From assembly GCA_024195265.1 (NCBI GenBank), contig JAJLRJ010000004.1, positions 43,941,568 through 44,005,567 on the forward strand: a stretch of DNA of 64,000 nt, in the 5' to 3' direction. The DNA is from Dendrophyllia cribrosa (Eukaryota; Cnidaria; Anthozoa; Scleractinia; Dendrophylliidae). The position numbers were made by a program, and so were the translations under genes. Below, in pieces: positions 1-13,400 of the stretch (within the stretch, counting starts at the first letter, position 1; the number at the start of each line of letters is the position of its first letter). A model generated the notes under the pieces. The model worked only from the letters and a program-made list of their open reading frames with translations. It did no database searches and was not told the origin of the DNA.

Positions 1-39
1 CATGAAAATCTTGCCAAATTTCAAAATATGTAATTTTTT

Positions 40-348
40 TTAAAATTTGGCGTTAAGGCTGATTGAACGACCTTTAGAAATACCAGACCCGAAGATGACG
101 GCTGTTTGAAAAACGTTTGCACAAAAGTAAGAAAGCAGTTTCAGTGTCTGATTAAGATTACGGCAAAGAGAAACGGAAGCTTGATTGTCGGCGAGATCTC
201 TCAAGACTAGACCGTCCAGGGAGAAATTGAAGCGTCTCATTTTATTAGGGAAAATCACATAGGTGTAGCGACTAATATCGCGGTCTTCAAGCCACAAATC
301 AATTTTATTTTCATCAGACATATTTGACTGTGATTTCATTTCGAACAT
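40..348 (-). CDS. small unrecognised ORF, possible first exon of a divergent gene
   Basis: A 102-codon ORF on the minus strand ends in TAA and lies head-to-head with the GPCR that starts at 530. A second in-frame ATG follows nine codons after the first. The middle part (IFPNKMRRFNFSLDG and following residues) has a mixed, protein-like composition with no low-complexity run. I recognise no domain and see no convincing splice donor inside it. It may be a real small gene, a first exon whose continuation lies left of the window, or chance. Confidence 0.2.
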   Translation of the reverse strand: MFEMKSQSNMSDENKIDLWLEDRDISRYTYVIFPNKMRRFNFSLDGLVLRDLADNQASVSLCRNLNQTLKLLSYFCANVFQTAVIFGSGISKGRSISLNAKF

Positions 349-529
349 CTCAGTGTTAGTAAGACAAAACCGTACAAGTGAACTTCAAGAATATTCATCG
401 AAAAATTGACCTGATTAAAGGCTAGAAAAAAAAAATTGCCTAAAAACACAATCGATAATTTATATTTGACGACAGTAGAAAAGAAATCATTAGAACTCAA
501 CAGTAAAATTTCAACCGCTCTCAGAAATA

Positions 530-2250
530 ATGGACTCGGTCTGGAACGGAACGGACCTTACAAACAGCAGCAGGAATTCTCCAGATTTCGTGGGAGCATC
601 GGCTGATCACCTCATCAGAGCAATATGGCTTTCCTCCGTGTTTGTTTTTGGAACAGTGGGTAATATTCTTTTATTTGCGGTGATTTTGCGAAGGGGGAAG
701 ATCACGAATGTTACCAACTTATTCAACCTGAACCTGGCGGTGGGTGATTTAATCCGGATTTTCCTGTTTATACCGGTTTATCTGATTTATTCCGCGCATG
801 ATGAATGGCCTCCGGGGTTGGGTTTAGTGGGGTGTAAACTTGTATTCATGATTCTCCAAAGTAGCCTAACGACGTCCATTTGGACCTTGCTGTTTATGAG
901 CACGGAGAGATTCCGGGCTGTAGTGCACCCGCTGAAGAAACAGGTATGTAAACAAATTCAAAGCCGCCATGATGATAAACAGGGGCACCCAACGTATCTG
1001 TTCCTCACTTTATATGTTCCCCGGCGGAATTCTTGCTGCGCTGGCTGACTTTAAAAACGAGTCGCAAGAAAAAAACTGTGCTGACTAACTTGAGCAGATA
1101 GAAAAGAGACGAAAGATGGATTTTGTGAGGAAAAGTTTGATGTTGGTCACTTCGGAGTAACAAATTTAAGCAGTACTTGGAAACACCCGAACAGGATTAA
1201 GCTTGAGACGGCAGTACATGAACACAACAATAAACAAAAAAGCTTCAAATAGTTTCCCATTAATGTTTCATTAGTTCCCAAGCCCCTTTTGGTAACTTTA
1301 GTTATTAATATTGTTTTTTTACTTAATTGCTGGCAGGGAAATAATTTTTTTTTATCCAGCTGGCTGGGAATTTTCCTATGTGTTATGCTGGGAAAGGAAC
1401 AGATATATTTTTCCCAGCAACGTAGAAGAACACCTGAAAATACTTTTTTATCATTTATTTTAATTTATTTGAGTAAAATAGTGCATTTTACCAAAAGCAC
1501 AACTCCTGATATATTCTTGCTTATGTTCGCTTACTAGTAAGCATGTTATAAGTAACGCCGAAGTACATTTCTACCTTGCAGATGTCCATTCGTCTAGCAC
1601 GATACCTTGTGCTTGTCTCATGGTTCCTCGGATTCATTACCAGCATGTGGTTTGTAATGTCACTCAGACTTGCCACCGATGACAATGGCCGCACTCATTG
1701 TTCTCCTTACTCGGACAGAAGCTGGTTGATAAAAGGTCTCCTTGTGCTTCTTGTAGGTACACAGTGGCTTCCAGGGGCAGCATTCACGGTAGTTTACATA
1801 AAGATTATATTGAAGCTGCGAAGGGATGGGGTTATAAATCCGTCTGATGTTTCTCAGAGCTCTCAAAATCGCCATCGCAGGAACTTGAGAGCTGCTCGCA
1901 TCCTTGTCATAGAGGTGGTGTTCTTCCTAGGTTGTTTATTCCCGTTTTACCAGTATACCATCGCCACGGCGACCGGAAATGAAAGTGCTGCTGGAGCGCT
2001 AACTCAAACAGGAATGATCGTGGTTTGTATGATGATGACGTATTCGTTGACGAACCCATTCTGTCATATTCTGCTGAATAGCGAGTTCAGAGAGGAAGTA
2101 AAGAGGATGAGTCAACAGATTAAAACGTTTTGTGGAGTGGAAAATAAGCAGATTAGTTGGTCGGATACTCATCTTCCAGGATGGCACCTGAATCGCGATG
2201 AAACGCGGCAAAATGAGGAAAGAAACCACACCAAGGGCTCAGAAAAATAG
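530..2250 (+). CDS. rhodopsin-class (class A) G-protein-coupled receptor, two exons
   Basis: Exons are 530-943 and 1582-2250. The junction is CAG/GTATGT to TTGCAG/ATG in phase 0, giving 360 aa. Seven membrane segments are visible. TM1 (about 31-53) has Gly-Asn. TM2 has NLAVGD at 68-73. Cys102 and Cys178 can form the extracellular disulfide. TM3 ends in ERF (126-128) in place of DRY. TM4 has Trp, TM5 Pro201, TM6 GCLFPF, and TM7 NPFCH (297-301) in place of NPxxY. The N-terminus has NGT and NSS glycosylation sequons. As a class A receptor it should sit in the plasma membrane and signal through G proteins. The pattern resembles peptide receptors, but the ligand cannot be told from sequence. The start is the first ATG of the open frame. 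An AATAAA at 2466-2471 is a plausible polyadenylation signal. Confidence 0.9.
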
Positions 2251-2975
2251 CAAAAACTGTTTGGAATGCCTGAATGAGCTCTAATTTGTTTTAACCGTCA
2301 GCTAAGATCGTTAAAAAGGTGGAATGTGTGACAACTGAGAAATGGCAAAGATCTAATAGCTTAGGACCGTAACGAAAAGTCTCAGGCCCTAGCTCAAATG
2401 AGCCAGATGGAACTAACACCTCAAAACTAACACCTTTCTAAATGTTGCATTGCGACCTATTTATAAATAAAAACTAGACGGCCACGTCTATTTCGTTCAG
2501 CTTTAATTCTAAAACAAAACCAGTAAAGGTGATTCCATCGAAAAAAAATGTTATAATCATTTTTTTAACTTTGCACAGTTATTTATTACATCCGAATACA
2601 TCACAAAAATATAATAGAAAGAGGGGTTTATTTCCAGAAGGTTATCAATTGCAATGAAATGTTAGTATTATTCTTATTATAGCAGAACAATGCCACAGTG
2701 AAACGCCTTTAGAAAGTTACCGAAAAGAGAAACTGATGAAATAATAGGGCAATTTCAGCATTTGCACGCTCCCAGTGAAACGTCTAAAACTAGATTGTAA
2801 AAGTGATTTCAAGAGAATATTTCAAAATCGAATAATGAAAAATCCTTAAAAAAATACATAGAATAAACAAAATTGGTCAGCAGGCTCGTTTAGGAGAAAA
2901 CAACCACTTATTTATTAAGCGGACTGAATCCTCAAAGCAAACTCTCTTGATTCGTGTAAGCACAAATGACGGAAT

Positions 2976-3260
2976 ATAGAGCAATTTTCAATTGAGTGTC
3001 GAACGTACTAATTACACAATTGCTTTGGTTTCGCATTGCTACGCTATGTGATTGGCTAAAAATTCTCGCGCCACTTTCTCGACCAATCAGAAGTAAAACC
3101 AATCGTGACTTGCTCGCACGCGTTTTCTCGCGCTTGGCGCCGGCTACATGTAATTGCTTCGAGCTCTGATTGGTTCATTGGATTGTTTACGACTGCTGTG
3201 ATTGGTCAGAGTTTTTACTTTGGTTTTGGTTTTACGATACTCAAATGAAAACTGCTCTAT
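2976..3260. mobile_element. MITE with terminal inverted repeats
   Basis: The ends are imperfect inverted copies of about 25 bp, starting ATAGAGCARTTTTCA. The interior carries several ATTGG/CCAAT boxes in both orientations. A diverged element with a similar right end lies at about 11500-11745. Confidence 0.6.
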
Positions 3261-3621
3261 TATGCTCAGAAGTGATGCGCAATCACAATACTAAATTTAA
3301 AAGGGTCGATCGTTTCCTGAAAGCATGATTAAGTTAGTCCAGGATTAACCCTGGAAAGCTCAGTTTTACAACTAAGTCACTGTAGTACAGAAAGTGGTAG
3401 ATGATAGATGGTTTATTCACTAAAGCATTGTAGCCGTCAGGCTGAACTATGCTAAAGCTAACAACAACAACAAAAATAGTTATAACTAAGGTAAAATATC
3501 GATAGTTTTTATTTTTTGTCGATATACATAAGTGTAAATGTTCTTTGTCGTTCCTTTTGCTATATCGGGTGTATAAATGGGTACCAGCTGGCTGTAGACA
3601 AAAATGTTACAAATTCTAGGC

Positions 3622-3674
3622 GGGGGGTGGGGGAAGGGGGGGGGGGGGAAGGGGGGGGGGGAAGGGGGGGGGGG
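3622..3674 (+). repeat. near-pure G tract with G-quadruplex potential
   Basis: About 53 bases consist almost only of G runs broken by A pairs and one T. On the minus strand it is a polypyrimidine tract downstream of the T-box gene. Confidence 0.8.
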
Positions 3675-4488
3675 CAAGCAAATAATATGTAAACGTTATT
3701 TTCACCTACAACCTTTTTGCGACCGTGTGGCGAGTCCTTTTAGACTACCTTGTTATTACTTGCTATTACTTCTAAAATTTAGTGGAAACTGGCACCAATC
3801 AAGGAAACCATAATCCGTAGCGGCATCGCAAGGACATGGGTTCTAACTGCGTTGAAGCCTCCTTTGCTCATCTTAGAGATTTGAAACACAATAATACGCC
3901 TGTCGAATTTCAGTTGCTATGAAAACTGTCATATATATGAAAATGTTGACGGTTACAGAAGTCACAAAGTTTGGTTTTCATTACTTTAATGCTTTTGAAG
4001 TTACAAACAATTTCACGATCCACCCACTATGACCACCTCCCCCCCTTACCCACTCAGTATCGATATCGGACTCGCTATCCTTATTTCCCTTTCGCTTGGT
4101 TTTTTTTTCAAATTGAGATTCTTACTAACAAGGACATAAATAGACAAGATTTTATTTTGTTTGCATGTCATCAACTACATTGTTTTCATTTTTATATTAA
4201 TTCATCTTGAATGTATTTGGAAAATTAAAGAAGTCCAAGAGAGAATTTGTGAACTAGACTTGTCTATCAGTTGCACTGTACAGGTATGAATCTGAGAATA
4301 TTTACAACAACCAGTCTTGAAATAAAATATAATGATTAATATGCCTGGATACTTGTTCGTGTCAAGATGCTCTTTTTAACAACGAGAACGAAATAACAGT
4401 AAAATACTTCAAAACAGTGATCATCGTAGTACTGATATTTACAAAGTCTGATTTGCCAGACTCTCACGACCCCTCTCACGAACAACAT

Positions 4489-7400
4489 TTATCCCGTATG
4501 TGCTGTAAACGCATGCGCAGAAGGGTAGTTATTTCCTTGAAAACCATTTGCCTGATGACTTGAAATCGGGCTGATTGGCATCATGTTCTCTGATTGGCTG
4601 ACCACGCCATTAGCTGCGCATGGTGAAAACGGCGATACTGCTGAATGAAACACGTGGCTAAAAGTCCCGTATGTTTCTGAAGCTGCGCAGTAAGGAGTCA
4701 TGTGATATTGACTGGGTACCATGGCTCCGTGTGGAATGGACGATAAACACGCATGTCCGTTAAATGCGGCGAAAGCGGTATTTGCGTGACATGTTGGCGT
4801 CTGAGGTGACATAGTGGGGCTGATGGGAACACTCTGATAAGGAGATGGTACTGGTACTGTTGCATGCTGGGAACAAGAGCCTTGATCTACGATAATAAAA
4901 TGAAAGCTTGTCTCAGTCTCTAAGCAGACCATGCTAGAAGCCCTCTTGTAAAAGGGTGCATGATATGAGCCCTCTTGTAAAAGGGTGCATGATATGAGCC
5001 CTATTGTAAAAGGGTGCATGATATGAGCCCTATTGTAAAAGGGTGCATGATATGAGCCCTATTGTAAAAGGGTGCATGATACGAGCCCTATTGTAAAAGG
5101 GTGCATGATATGAGCCCTATTGTAAAAGGGTGCATGATATGAGCCCTATTGTAAAAGGGTGCATGATATGAGCCCTATTGTAAAAGGGTGCATGATATGA
5201 GCCCTATTGTAAAAGGGTGCATGATATGAGCCCTATTGTAAAAGGGTGCATGATATGAGCCCTATTGTAAAAGGGTGCATGATATGAGCCCTATTGTAAA
5301 AGGGTGCATGATATGAGCCCTATTGTAAAAGGGTGCATGATATGAGCCCTATTGTAAAAGGGTGCATGATATGAGCCCTATTGTAAAAGGGTGCATGATA
5401 TGAGCCCTATTGTAAAAGGGTGCATGATATGAGCCCTATTGTAAAAGAGTGCATGATATGAGCCCTATTGTAAAAGGATCATGATGGGATCCTTCTTGTA
5501 AAAGAGGTCTGGTGCACGCATGCATAACTGTGATAATAATATGAAATTTTTGTTAGTCTCTTGATAGGCTATCATAGGAACCATCTTGTAAAAGAGGCCT
5601 GATGTAAAGCCTTTTATATCAATGCTTGTTCTCATCAACTTACAATAAATTCATTTTGGCACCAGGCATCGATTTGAAAAACCGGCTTAATTGGGTCAAC
5701 CTGAAAGTGACCTTTTAACTAGATTGTTCTCACATCAGTAGCAGCGTGGACCCAAAAACTCTACTTTAACTTGAGGTTTAGTTATTTACCTACAAGCATC
5801 CTTGTATCTACGTACCGTTAAGAATTCAGTACCTTATTTCTCCTAATCATTGTCAAGCATTATTTTCGAAGCAGAGGAAAAGGGCGCTACGATGGTTTAA
5901 TAGTTCCCTTGGTGAGCCAAAAACAGTTTCGTTTTCTTTCAATCAGTAAAATTATCTTGAAGATTACTTTAACATTAATTTTGCCATATGCACCAATAGA
6001 CAGAAGAGCTCAAAATAAAACAAAAGGGAAAGTCAAACCGACTACAGTTGAATATCGGTAGCTTGGACTTCCTGCTCGAGCTACTCAAACCACGTAGTAA
6101 AGATTCCCCTACTTCACTTTCTTGCAGAATTTAAACCTTGGTGACTAGCTCTCTTAATAACTTGAACTGTTTTGTGTTTCCCCTGATGGTTCGAGTTATC
6201 GGGATTGTATTGTTTACGAAAGTCATGAGAAGAAAGTTAACGATCAGGAACGTCTGTGCTTTTAAACTTAGCTTGTTTTTATCCTATCTAACCTGTGTAC
6301 AGGACGCTGCCCATTGAGAGGAACAACCGGCTGCAAACAGACTAATCCTATCTAACGTACGGCTCACTTACCAGGGCTGAGCTGTTCATCTCTTCCGAAA
6401 TTCGAGTAAACTAAAGCTCTTCCGGGGGGTCTATAGTAAGCTGAAGAATAGGCTTGCATGATCTCTTCCATGGGATCTCTGATTAAAAAAAAGATTAATT
6501 TGAAATCTGGTAAATTAAATTGATGAAGAATTTTACTTCGAGAGTTGCCGCCATCTACATCTAAAGCTAAATACGATTTCTTCCTGACTTATTTTTTGGT
6601 AGGGTTATAGAGTGAAAAACTGATTGCTTATCTATATGATTTGTGATATCCTTTTGCATGGTATCACACACCAACTAACCGCTTTTTACCATACCCAAAG
6701 TAATGGATTTGCTCAGTAAGTTTTTTTTTAAAGATTTTTCGACTAGGAATTTTGACATGGATATCTTGAAATCTTCTTGCTTGAAAACCGCCAAGAATTC
6801 GAATGCAATGGAATGAAATCGCTCTTTCTTTACTATACTATCAGGGTCCGCTTCAATCGTTCTAGAAAAATGGGAGCTTTTTTCTTCACTATTTTTCTAG
6901 GAAGAACTCTATTATCGGAGTAGCTTTTTTAATTGCTTCTTTGTAATTACTGACCTTTTTTATTTAACCCTTTCGCTACCAGAATCAATTATGGGGACAT
7001 GTAACTTTTCAGCCTGCCGACGAAATCCTACAGTGTGACCATTCAAATGAAACCTCTTCGGCAGTACTTTTGCAAGGTACCATTTTTTCCAATATTTTAC
7101 AAAATGAAATTTTGGATTTTTTTAAAATTTTGATATTTGGCACTCTTGGGAAAACGCTGGCATGAACTAACCTTACTCTTCCGGAATCTCTGAATCCTTT
7201 TGCAAAGGGGTTACTGTCGATCTTCAAACGAGTTATCTGAAATAAAACATTCCATATGTTGACTTTTCTGATAACCTGTCTAACCTGCATGGTAACTCAA
7301 CCAGCATATGAATTAATAAATATTCAATCAGAGGTCTTGAAGTGTAGAATTTGTGCTTTCTATCGTTTTTGTTTTCAAATGTGTGCAGATAACCCTGAAG

Positions 7401-10400
7401 ACAGGAAAGAGAGTGTGCCGTGAGACACACCTTTAACAGTGATATGTTGGTTTTCGTTCCACTTACATTGGCGAAACTTTAGTTTTCAATATCAAATTCA
7501 TTGCAAATCCCCTTTTCCTTTCAAAATTTTAACACTCTATCAGTTGAAATATAAGGTTTTGTTTTGGCGTTCCGAAATAAACTTGAAATTGGGCAGCATT
7601 AACTTTGCCCTGTTGAAGTCGAGTTTTTACGCGTGAGACACACCTTTGACAGTGATATGTTGGTTTTCGTTGCTGATATGTTGGTGATATGTTGGTTTTC
7701 GTTCCACCCACATTGGCGAAAATTTAGTTTTCTATATTAAATTCATTGCAAATCCCCTTTTCCTTTCAAAATTTTAACACTATTGTTTTGGCGTTCCGAA
7801 ATAAACTTGAAACTTTGTCCTGTTGAAGTCGAGTTTTTACGCGTTAGAAACCTCCTAAAATATACAACCATTATATTTTCATCTTAAAACAATAACCTAA
7901 AATTACTGAGTAATCTGAATGCACGGATCAAAGAGAGCGTTGTAAGGCTGGAAAAAGCGCGCATGCGTATAACTGAACTGATGATATTTTGTTTTTAATC
8001 ACAACTCATCAGTCGTACTCGGCGCATACCGTGTATTTAGAAAGCGACGTGACTCATGATAACACTTCCATTGTCACTTAACTAGGCCGGCGATCGCGCG
8101 AAGAGACAAATGAGTTCTAATTGAGGTCATTAAAACAGTTGATGTAAAACGTTTCCGAGTTCAAAGGAACCGGTTTTATTATCGGCGCATCGATTGAGCG
8201 ATCAACAAGTAAACGATACTATAATGTACCATACAGAATGTTAACAATTTCGGTCAGGGTGTATTTACCGAGAGTGAATTATAAAAACATACTGTTAGCG
8301 CCTTTAAAAGGAAAACGTCCTGTCCGCCTTGCTTAGTATTATTATTTTAATGCTTTCACCACATTTTTAAACTTTTAATGACCGAATTTAAGTAGTTGAT
8401 GACAACGCATGAAAGTCATCAAATGGGAAAAAAGGAAAGTAAAATATATAAAGTAAATATAGTTGGTATACTCAGCTCCAAAACGTTCGGTTTAAAGAAA
8501 CAAAGGACAAAATGTGTATATATGGTTAATGCCCACACACGGGTGAATAAATGTAATGGAAAAAACAGAAATTTTACTTAAACCAATGGAAGAAAAAAAG
8601 ATTTATTTTTTTCAGTTAGTCCGCGTGGATGGTGTTTCTTCGCACGAAAACAAACAGCAATTGAGACAAGAAAACGTGTGGTCGTGGGAACGGGAACGAG
8701 CTGCTCAAGCTTTGCCTTTGAACAAACAATACCCTCAGTTTAGTATGCGAGCTATTTTTAAATTTTGTATCTTTTGAGATCAAACACTGGTAATCACGTT
8801 TTGAAGTGTTCAAGCTAAAGATGGATTTTCAGGTCAATAATTCTACAGTCCACTACAATTACTTTATCGGCCGACTGAGCCAATTTAATAAGTGTGTTTG
8901 ATGTTTTATGATTTGTATCATTCTTCAATGATTGTCAGTATACAGCTATTTCAATTAACGTTGTCGGGTGAAAGCTCAAAGCGTACAAGTCAAGACCAAA
9001 CGAGTAAACCGAGCGCCTGTTCCAGGCATGCAGATAGTTGGGAGCGGTGAAACGAAAAGAAACGGCGCGAATGAGCGATGTGGCGAGCAGGAAAAACGTT
9101 TATTTTGCGCCGCTCCCAACTATCTTGGCTTGTAGCTTTGAGCTTTCATCCGACAACGTTAATTGAAATAGCTGTATATGAATTTTATTTGTCGACGGTG
9201 TCGAGGTTAGGAAGCTTTAAGGCTGGTTTTCACTAGCGCATAAGCATAAGCACAAGCCAACATACGCAGACTCAGTAACGTGTTGATCATTAGTGCCTAT
9301 TGTTCTGTTTTATGCGCTAGTGAAAACCAGCCTTTAGCAACCACGACAGCAACGGCAGCGAGAGCGACACAAAACAATAGGTTTAATGAGCGAAAGCAAT
9401 GCCTCTGCACGTGCGGTTTTCATTTGATACATTTCTTTGCCGTTCCCTGCAAAACAACGTCAAATGACCAAAGTATAGGTTTTTTAGAGAACGTGAACAC
9501 AGGACGGTTAATTTCCCTTACTCTATTTGAACTTGAAAGCCGTCCCTACCAATACAGCTCTTATACAATTCCAGTCACATTAGGCAAATGAAACAATTTG
9601 GAGCAGTTTCAAAGTAGTTTAAATGAGCGCAAATTATTTTTTCAATGACGTTTTCTTTGGCCTTTCCGTCGTGGTCGCTAAAGCTAACTAATAGGGAGCT
9701 TAAGCAACGACGACGGCAACGCCAAGGAAAACGTCACTTGAAAAAAGGATTCACGCTATTTTAAACTACTTTGCAGTTGTTCCAATTTGTTCAGTTTGTC
9801 TAATGTGACTGGATTGTCCAGGAGCTGAATTTGAAGGGATGGCTTTCCCGTTGAAACGGAGAAAGGAAAATTAACCGTCGTCGGTTCACGTTCTCCACAA
9901 AACCTATAATTTGATCATTTGACGTTGTTGTTTTGCAGGCAACGGCCGAGAAATGTACCAAAATGTAAAACGCACGTGCAGAGGCTATGTTTTCGCTCAT
10001 TAAACCTATTGTTTTGTGCCGTTCTCGCTGCCGTCACCGTCGTGGTTGCTTAAGCTCCCTATTTATTATAACTTGTAGGACGTCAGGGTAAAGAAGTTAA
10101 AAGATCTAGTGTTTGGTATAGTCACAGATCATTTTCCATCGGCGAGAAATAGAGCCGTCATTTAGAGCTTGTCTTGTTCTGATCGAGCAATACTGTTTTT
10201 ATTGTGCAGTTTGTATTTGAATTATTTGCAAACAAAACAATTGGATTTTGCTTTTACGACCTAGCTTGGGTAGTGACAGGGTTCTAGTCCTCCTTGATTT
10301 CAAGTCTGAAAAAGTTGATTTATTATCCTGCTTTATTGCATATACTTGCAATAGATAGATCTAGGGCAGGAGGGAGGAATCTTATAAATGCGTACAAGGT

Positions 10401-13400
10401 AATCACGTGATACCTGTTGATTCTGGTAGGCGGTTACCGTTGTAAAAACGGTGTCAGGAAACAAGAACGTCTTTTTTAATGCCGACGATGTTTCCATGTC
10501 CATAGAAGCTGCTTCAGAGGGATCTTTCTTCTTTATGACGTGAATTCTGGGTTGATATTTATGCATGGAGTGCAGAATAATCTAGAGGAGACAAGAAAAT
10601 CAAATAGATTTAAACACACTGTCGAACACCGTCAAATTTATCAAATTGATAAATGTGTATCTGGCTCACACTGTGTGGTAAACAATTAAGAAAGTAAACG
10701 AAGGGCATAAGGCTAGTTTATTGGTTTGGTAAATAAATGCCACTATGGCTACACAAAACGGACACTCGAAAGAACTTCTCCCACTTTCCTGCTGAGAGAG
10801 TAAGGGTAAACAGGGGACTGAAGTTCTCCATGCAGGACCATGCCATGAAACCAACTCCACATATCCGTATTTGATAGGTGTCTGTCTTAGAGGGAATGAA
10901 GTAACGGACTAAGGTGACTAAGGTAGGAACCAGTACAAGTACTTACGTGTCCTTGCTGATCAAGCTCGTTATTGGTCAGTTTAACTTTATCAAATGACAC
11001 CACCTGTCTCATCCACTCCTCGCCAAGCGCGGGAGAGTCAGGGTGAATGTACACGCGACCAGGCATTGGGGCATCCGCATTTCCCGCCACAACCCACTTG
11101 GAGCTGTGATACGCATACCTGAGAATTCCAAGAAATGAATTCCTGAATAATACATATTAAATAACTCGAATAACAGTATGCACAATCTCATTTCTTGTTA
11201 ATGAATATTTCGTGTTTGTTCCTATGTTGTTGTTAGGTTTCCAATAATCTGCAAAACGGAATTTGTCGAAATATATTTTGATCAATGTTGAATTTGTTCA
11301 CTTAGGAGTACAACGGTTAACAGGAGCGACTGTTGAAATATATAAATATATAAATATATAAAACTTTATTGAATCTCCCAATCAGGGTTTTTCAGACCCA
11401 ACGTACATAAACATATAAATAATTCATAAGGTAAGTGAAACATTAAATAAAAATGTCTAAACGTTGAAATGTATTACACATCTCTAGCGTTTTTTATTGA
11501 CTGTCAAAAGAATATGTGTTTGCTCTGATTTGGCGTTTGCTAATCACTAAGCGGACTGGATCAGAAGTAACCGACAAAAAAACAATCACGGCTTGGCTTA
11601 GCGCGCGCGCGTTTCCCGCGCTGAAATTTAGCGCAACAACTGAGTTCGTTGTGATTGGTCTGACCCTGCTTATATTATAACTTTGTATTTGGTTTTCCGA
11701 CTTTGAATCGAAAGCTGCTATAGCTGGCAGATTGGTGAACAAATTGGTGATAATCTTGTCGTGTGTAGGCTTGATTACCAGCCGCTGTTCGGGGAAATGA
11801 GCCCCGGCCGCACTCCCCTACTTCTCAGGTGGGAAGTCTCGCGTCTCGCACCCGAGAGAGTGGCGGAAATCGAGCCTACGTCGTGTGTTGATAAAAACAA
11901 CTTGTCGATGACAAAAGTGTTTAACTCGCAAGCTAAACACATGGAAACCGAGGCTGCAAATCTTTACAAGCTGGCGGTCATGTGCACTATCCGGTTCGGC
12001 TCACCTGTAGCGCTTGTTGTCCAGCGGTACTACATCCATCATGAGCATGTAGCAACTTTTGGGATCCAGTCCCGACACCTTAACGCGTATAGCAGGGAAC
12101 ATGCGCCTGCAACAGAATAGGAAAATAAGTGAAACAAGTCAAAATCGATATAAATAATATTTAAATACATGTAAATGGAATACTGGCTAACACAACTGTT
12201 ACCACGCATAATGGGACAAGTCTAAAGAAAATGAGTGGATTCTAAAAAGAGAAAGCTGACATGCGTATGAAAAGAGAAAAATAAAACTTGTCATTGAAGT
12301 ATCGTGACATTATTGACGAATAAAAAGCACACTAGATGCCGAACCAAGAAACGCGGATTGTGCTTATGCCAAAAATGTAGCTGAGCAGTGCTGTCGAGTT
12401 TGCGCAAAAATATGTTTTATTGATCTTTATTCAATCATGGAGAAACTGCTTCTGTGTTCTGCTAACAATAGCGATTACTTAGAGGCTGACAACAACACAA
12501 AATAAAGAAAATAGTACAGCGAAATCAGGGGCGTAGCCAGGACGTTTTCAGAGGTACGCACAATCACTGTTTTCAAACACTCCCCCTACCTCCTCCCCCC
12601 ACCCTCAAGTCCCAAATCCTTCTTTTTTTTTCGACTTTTTCAGGTACGCACGTGCGTACGTGCGTACAGGTAGCTACGCCCCTGGAAATAACATTATGTT
12701 TACTTTCCGCCAAAATATCAGAAATAATATTGAGTAAAACGTCTGAAAATTGTTAATTTTAATTCTTATTTGCATGTAGAGCTTGAGAATAAGAAGGACA
12801 CGATTAGGTAACTTTATACTGTAAGTTATGGAATGTTCATACCTTTAAAAATATGTATTTTATGTCCATGATGACCTTTCGGTTTGTATAATTAGCAATT
12901 TTTTCCTGTTTTCCAACTTGTTGTCTTCTTCAGCTATTACGGACATACCATTCCCATATATGAAATTATATCTATAGCCTAGTTAATTCATTCAATTTGT
13001 CGCCATTTTTTGTCGCAATGTGTTAGCAAGTAAAGAAAAATTACACGAGAACATGTCAAAGTCCACGGCCATGAATTATTTCATTCAGATGTTAACAATA
13101 GTTGTACGGTTTCCATTACAAAGTTTGAAATGGGACAGCTTTTTTGAAGTGTGAAGCGCTCCAATCTAGGTAAAGATCATTTCATTTAATCGTTCCTACT
13201 GATAACAGGCGTAAAAATAGAAACGTTGATTAATTTGCGTGTCGCCGCGTTCAAAACAATTGCGGAAACGATTTTGTTGGTTTGATGGCTTCGATACGAT
13301 AAGTATACTTAAAATGAAGAATTTTACATCACAAGTCACAATGCATGTCTTTACTTCAAACAATAAACAGAGAAGTATTTCACGAACAGATCAAACGCCT

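Larger units (their letters stand above)
2251..4488. other. intergenic stretch between the first GPCR and the T-box gene
   Basis: It holds the GPCR 3' UTR, an inverted-repeat MITE (2976-3260), a G-tract (3622-3674), and at about 3400-3480 an A-rich, SINE/LINE-like tail ending in an AAC run. The genes on either side are convergent. I see no coding exon here. Confidence 0.6.

Noticed and set aside
4938..5484. Regular 29-bp repeats, at first sight CRISPR-like
   Set aside because: There are no spacers: units are directly adjacent, and the array is in an animal gene's intron.
11761..12120. 119-codon ORF on the + strand
   Set aside because: It is antisense to the T-box exon at 12005-12106, whose minus-strand reading matches the T-box family.
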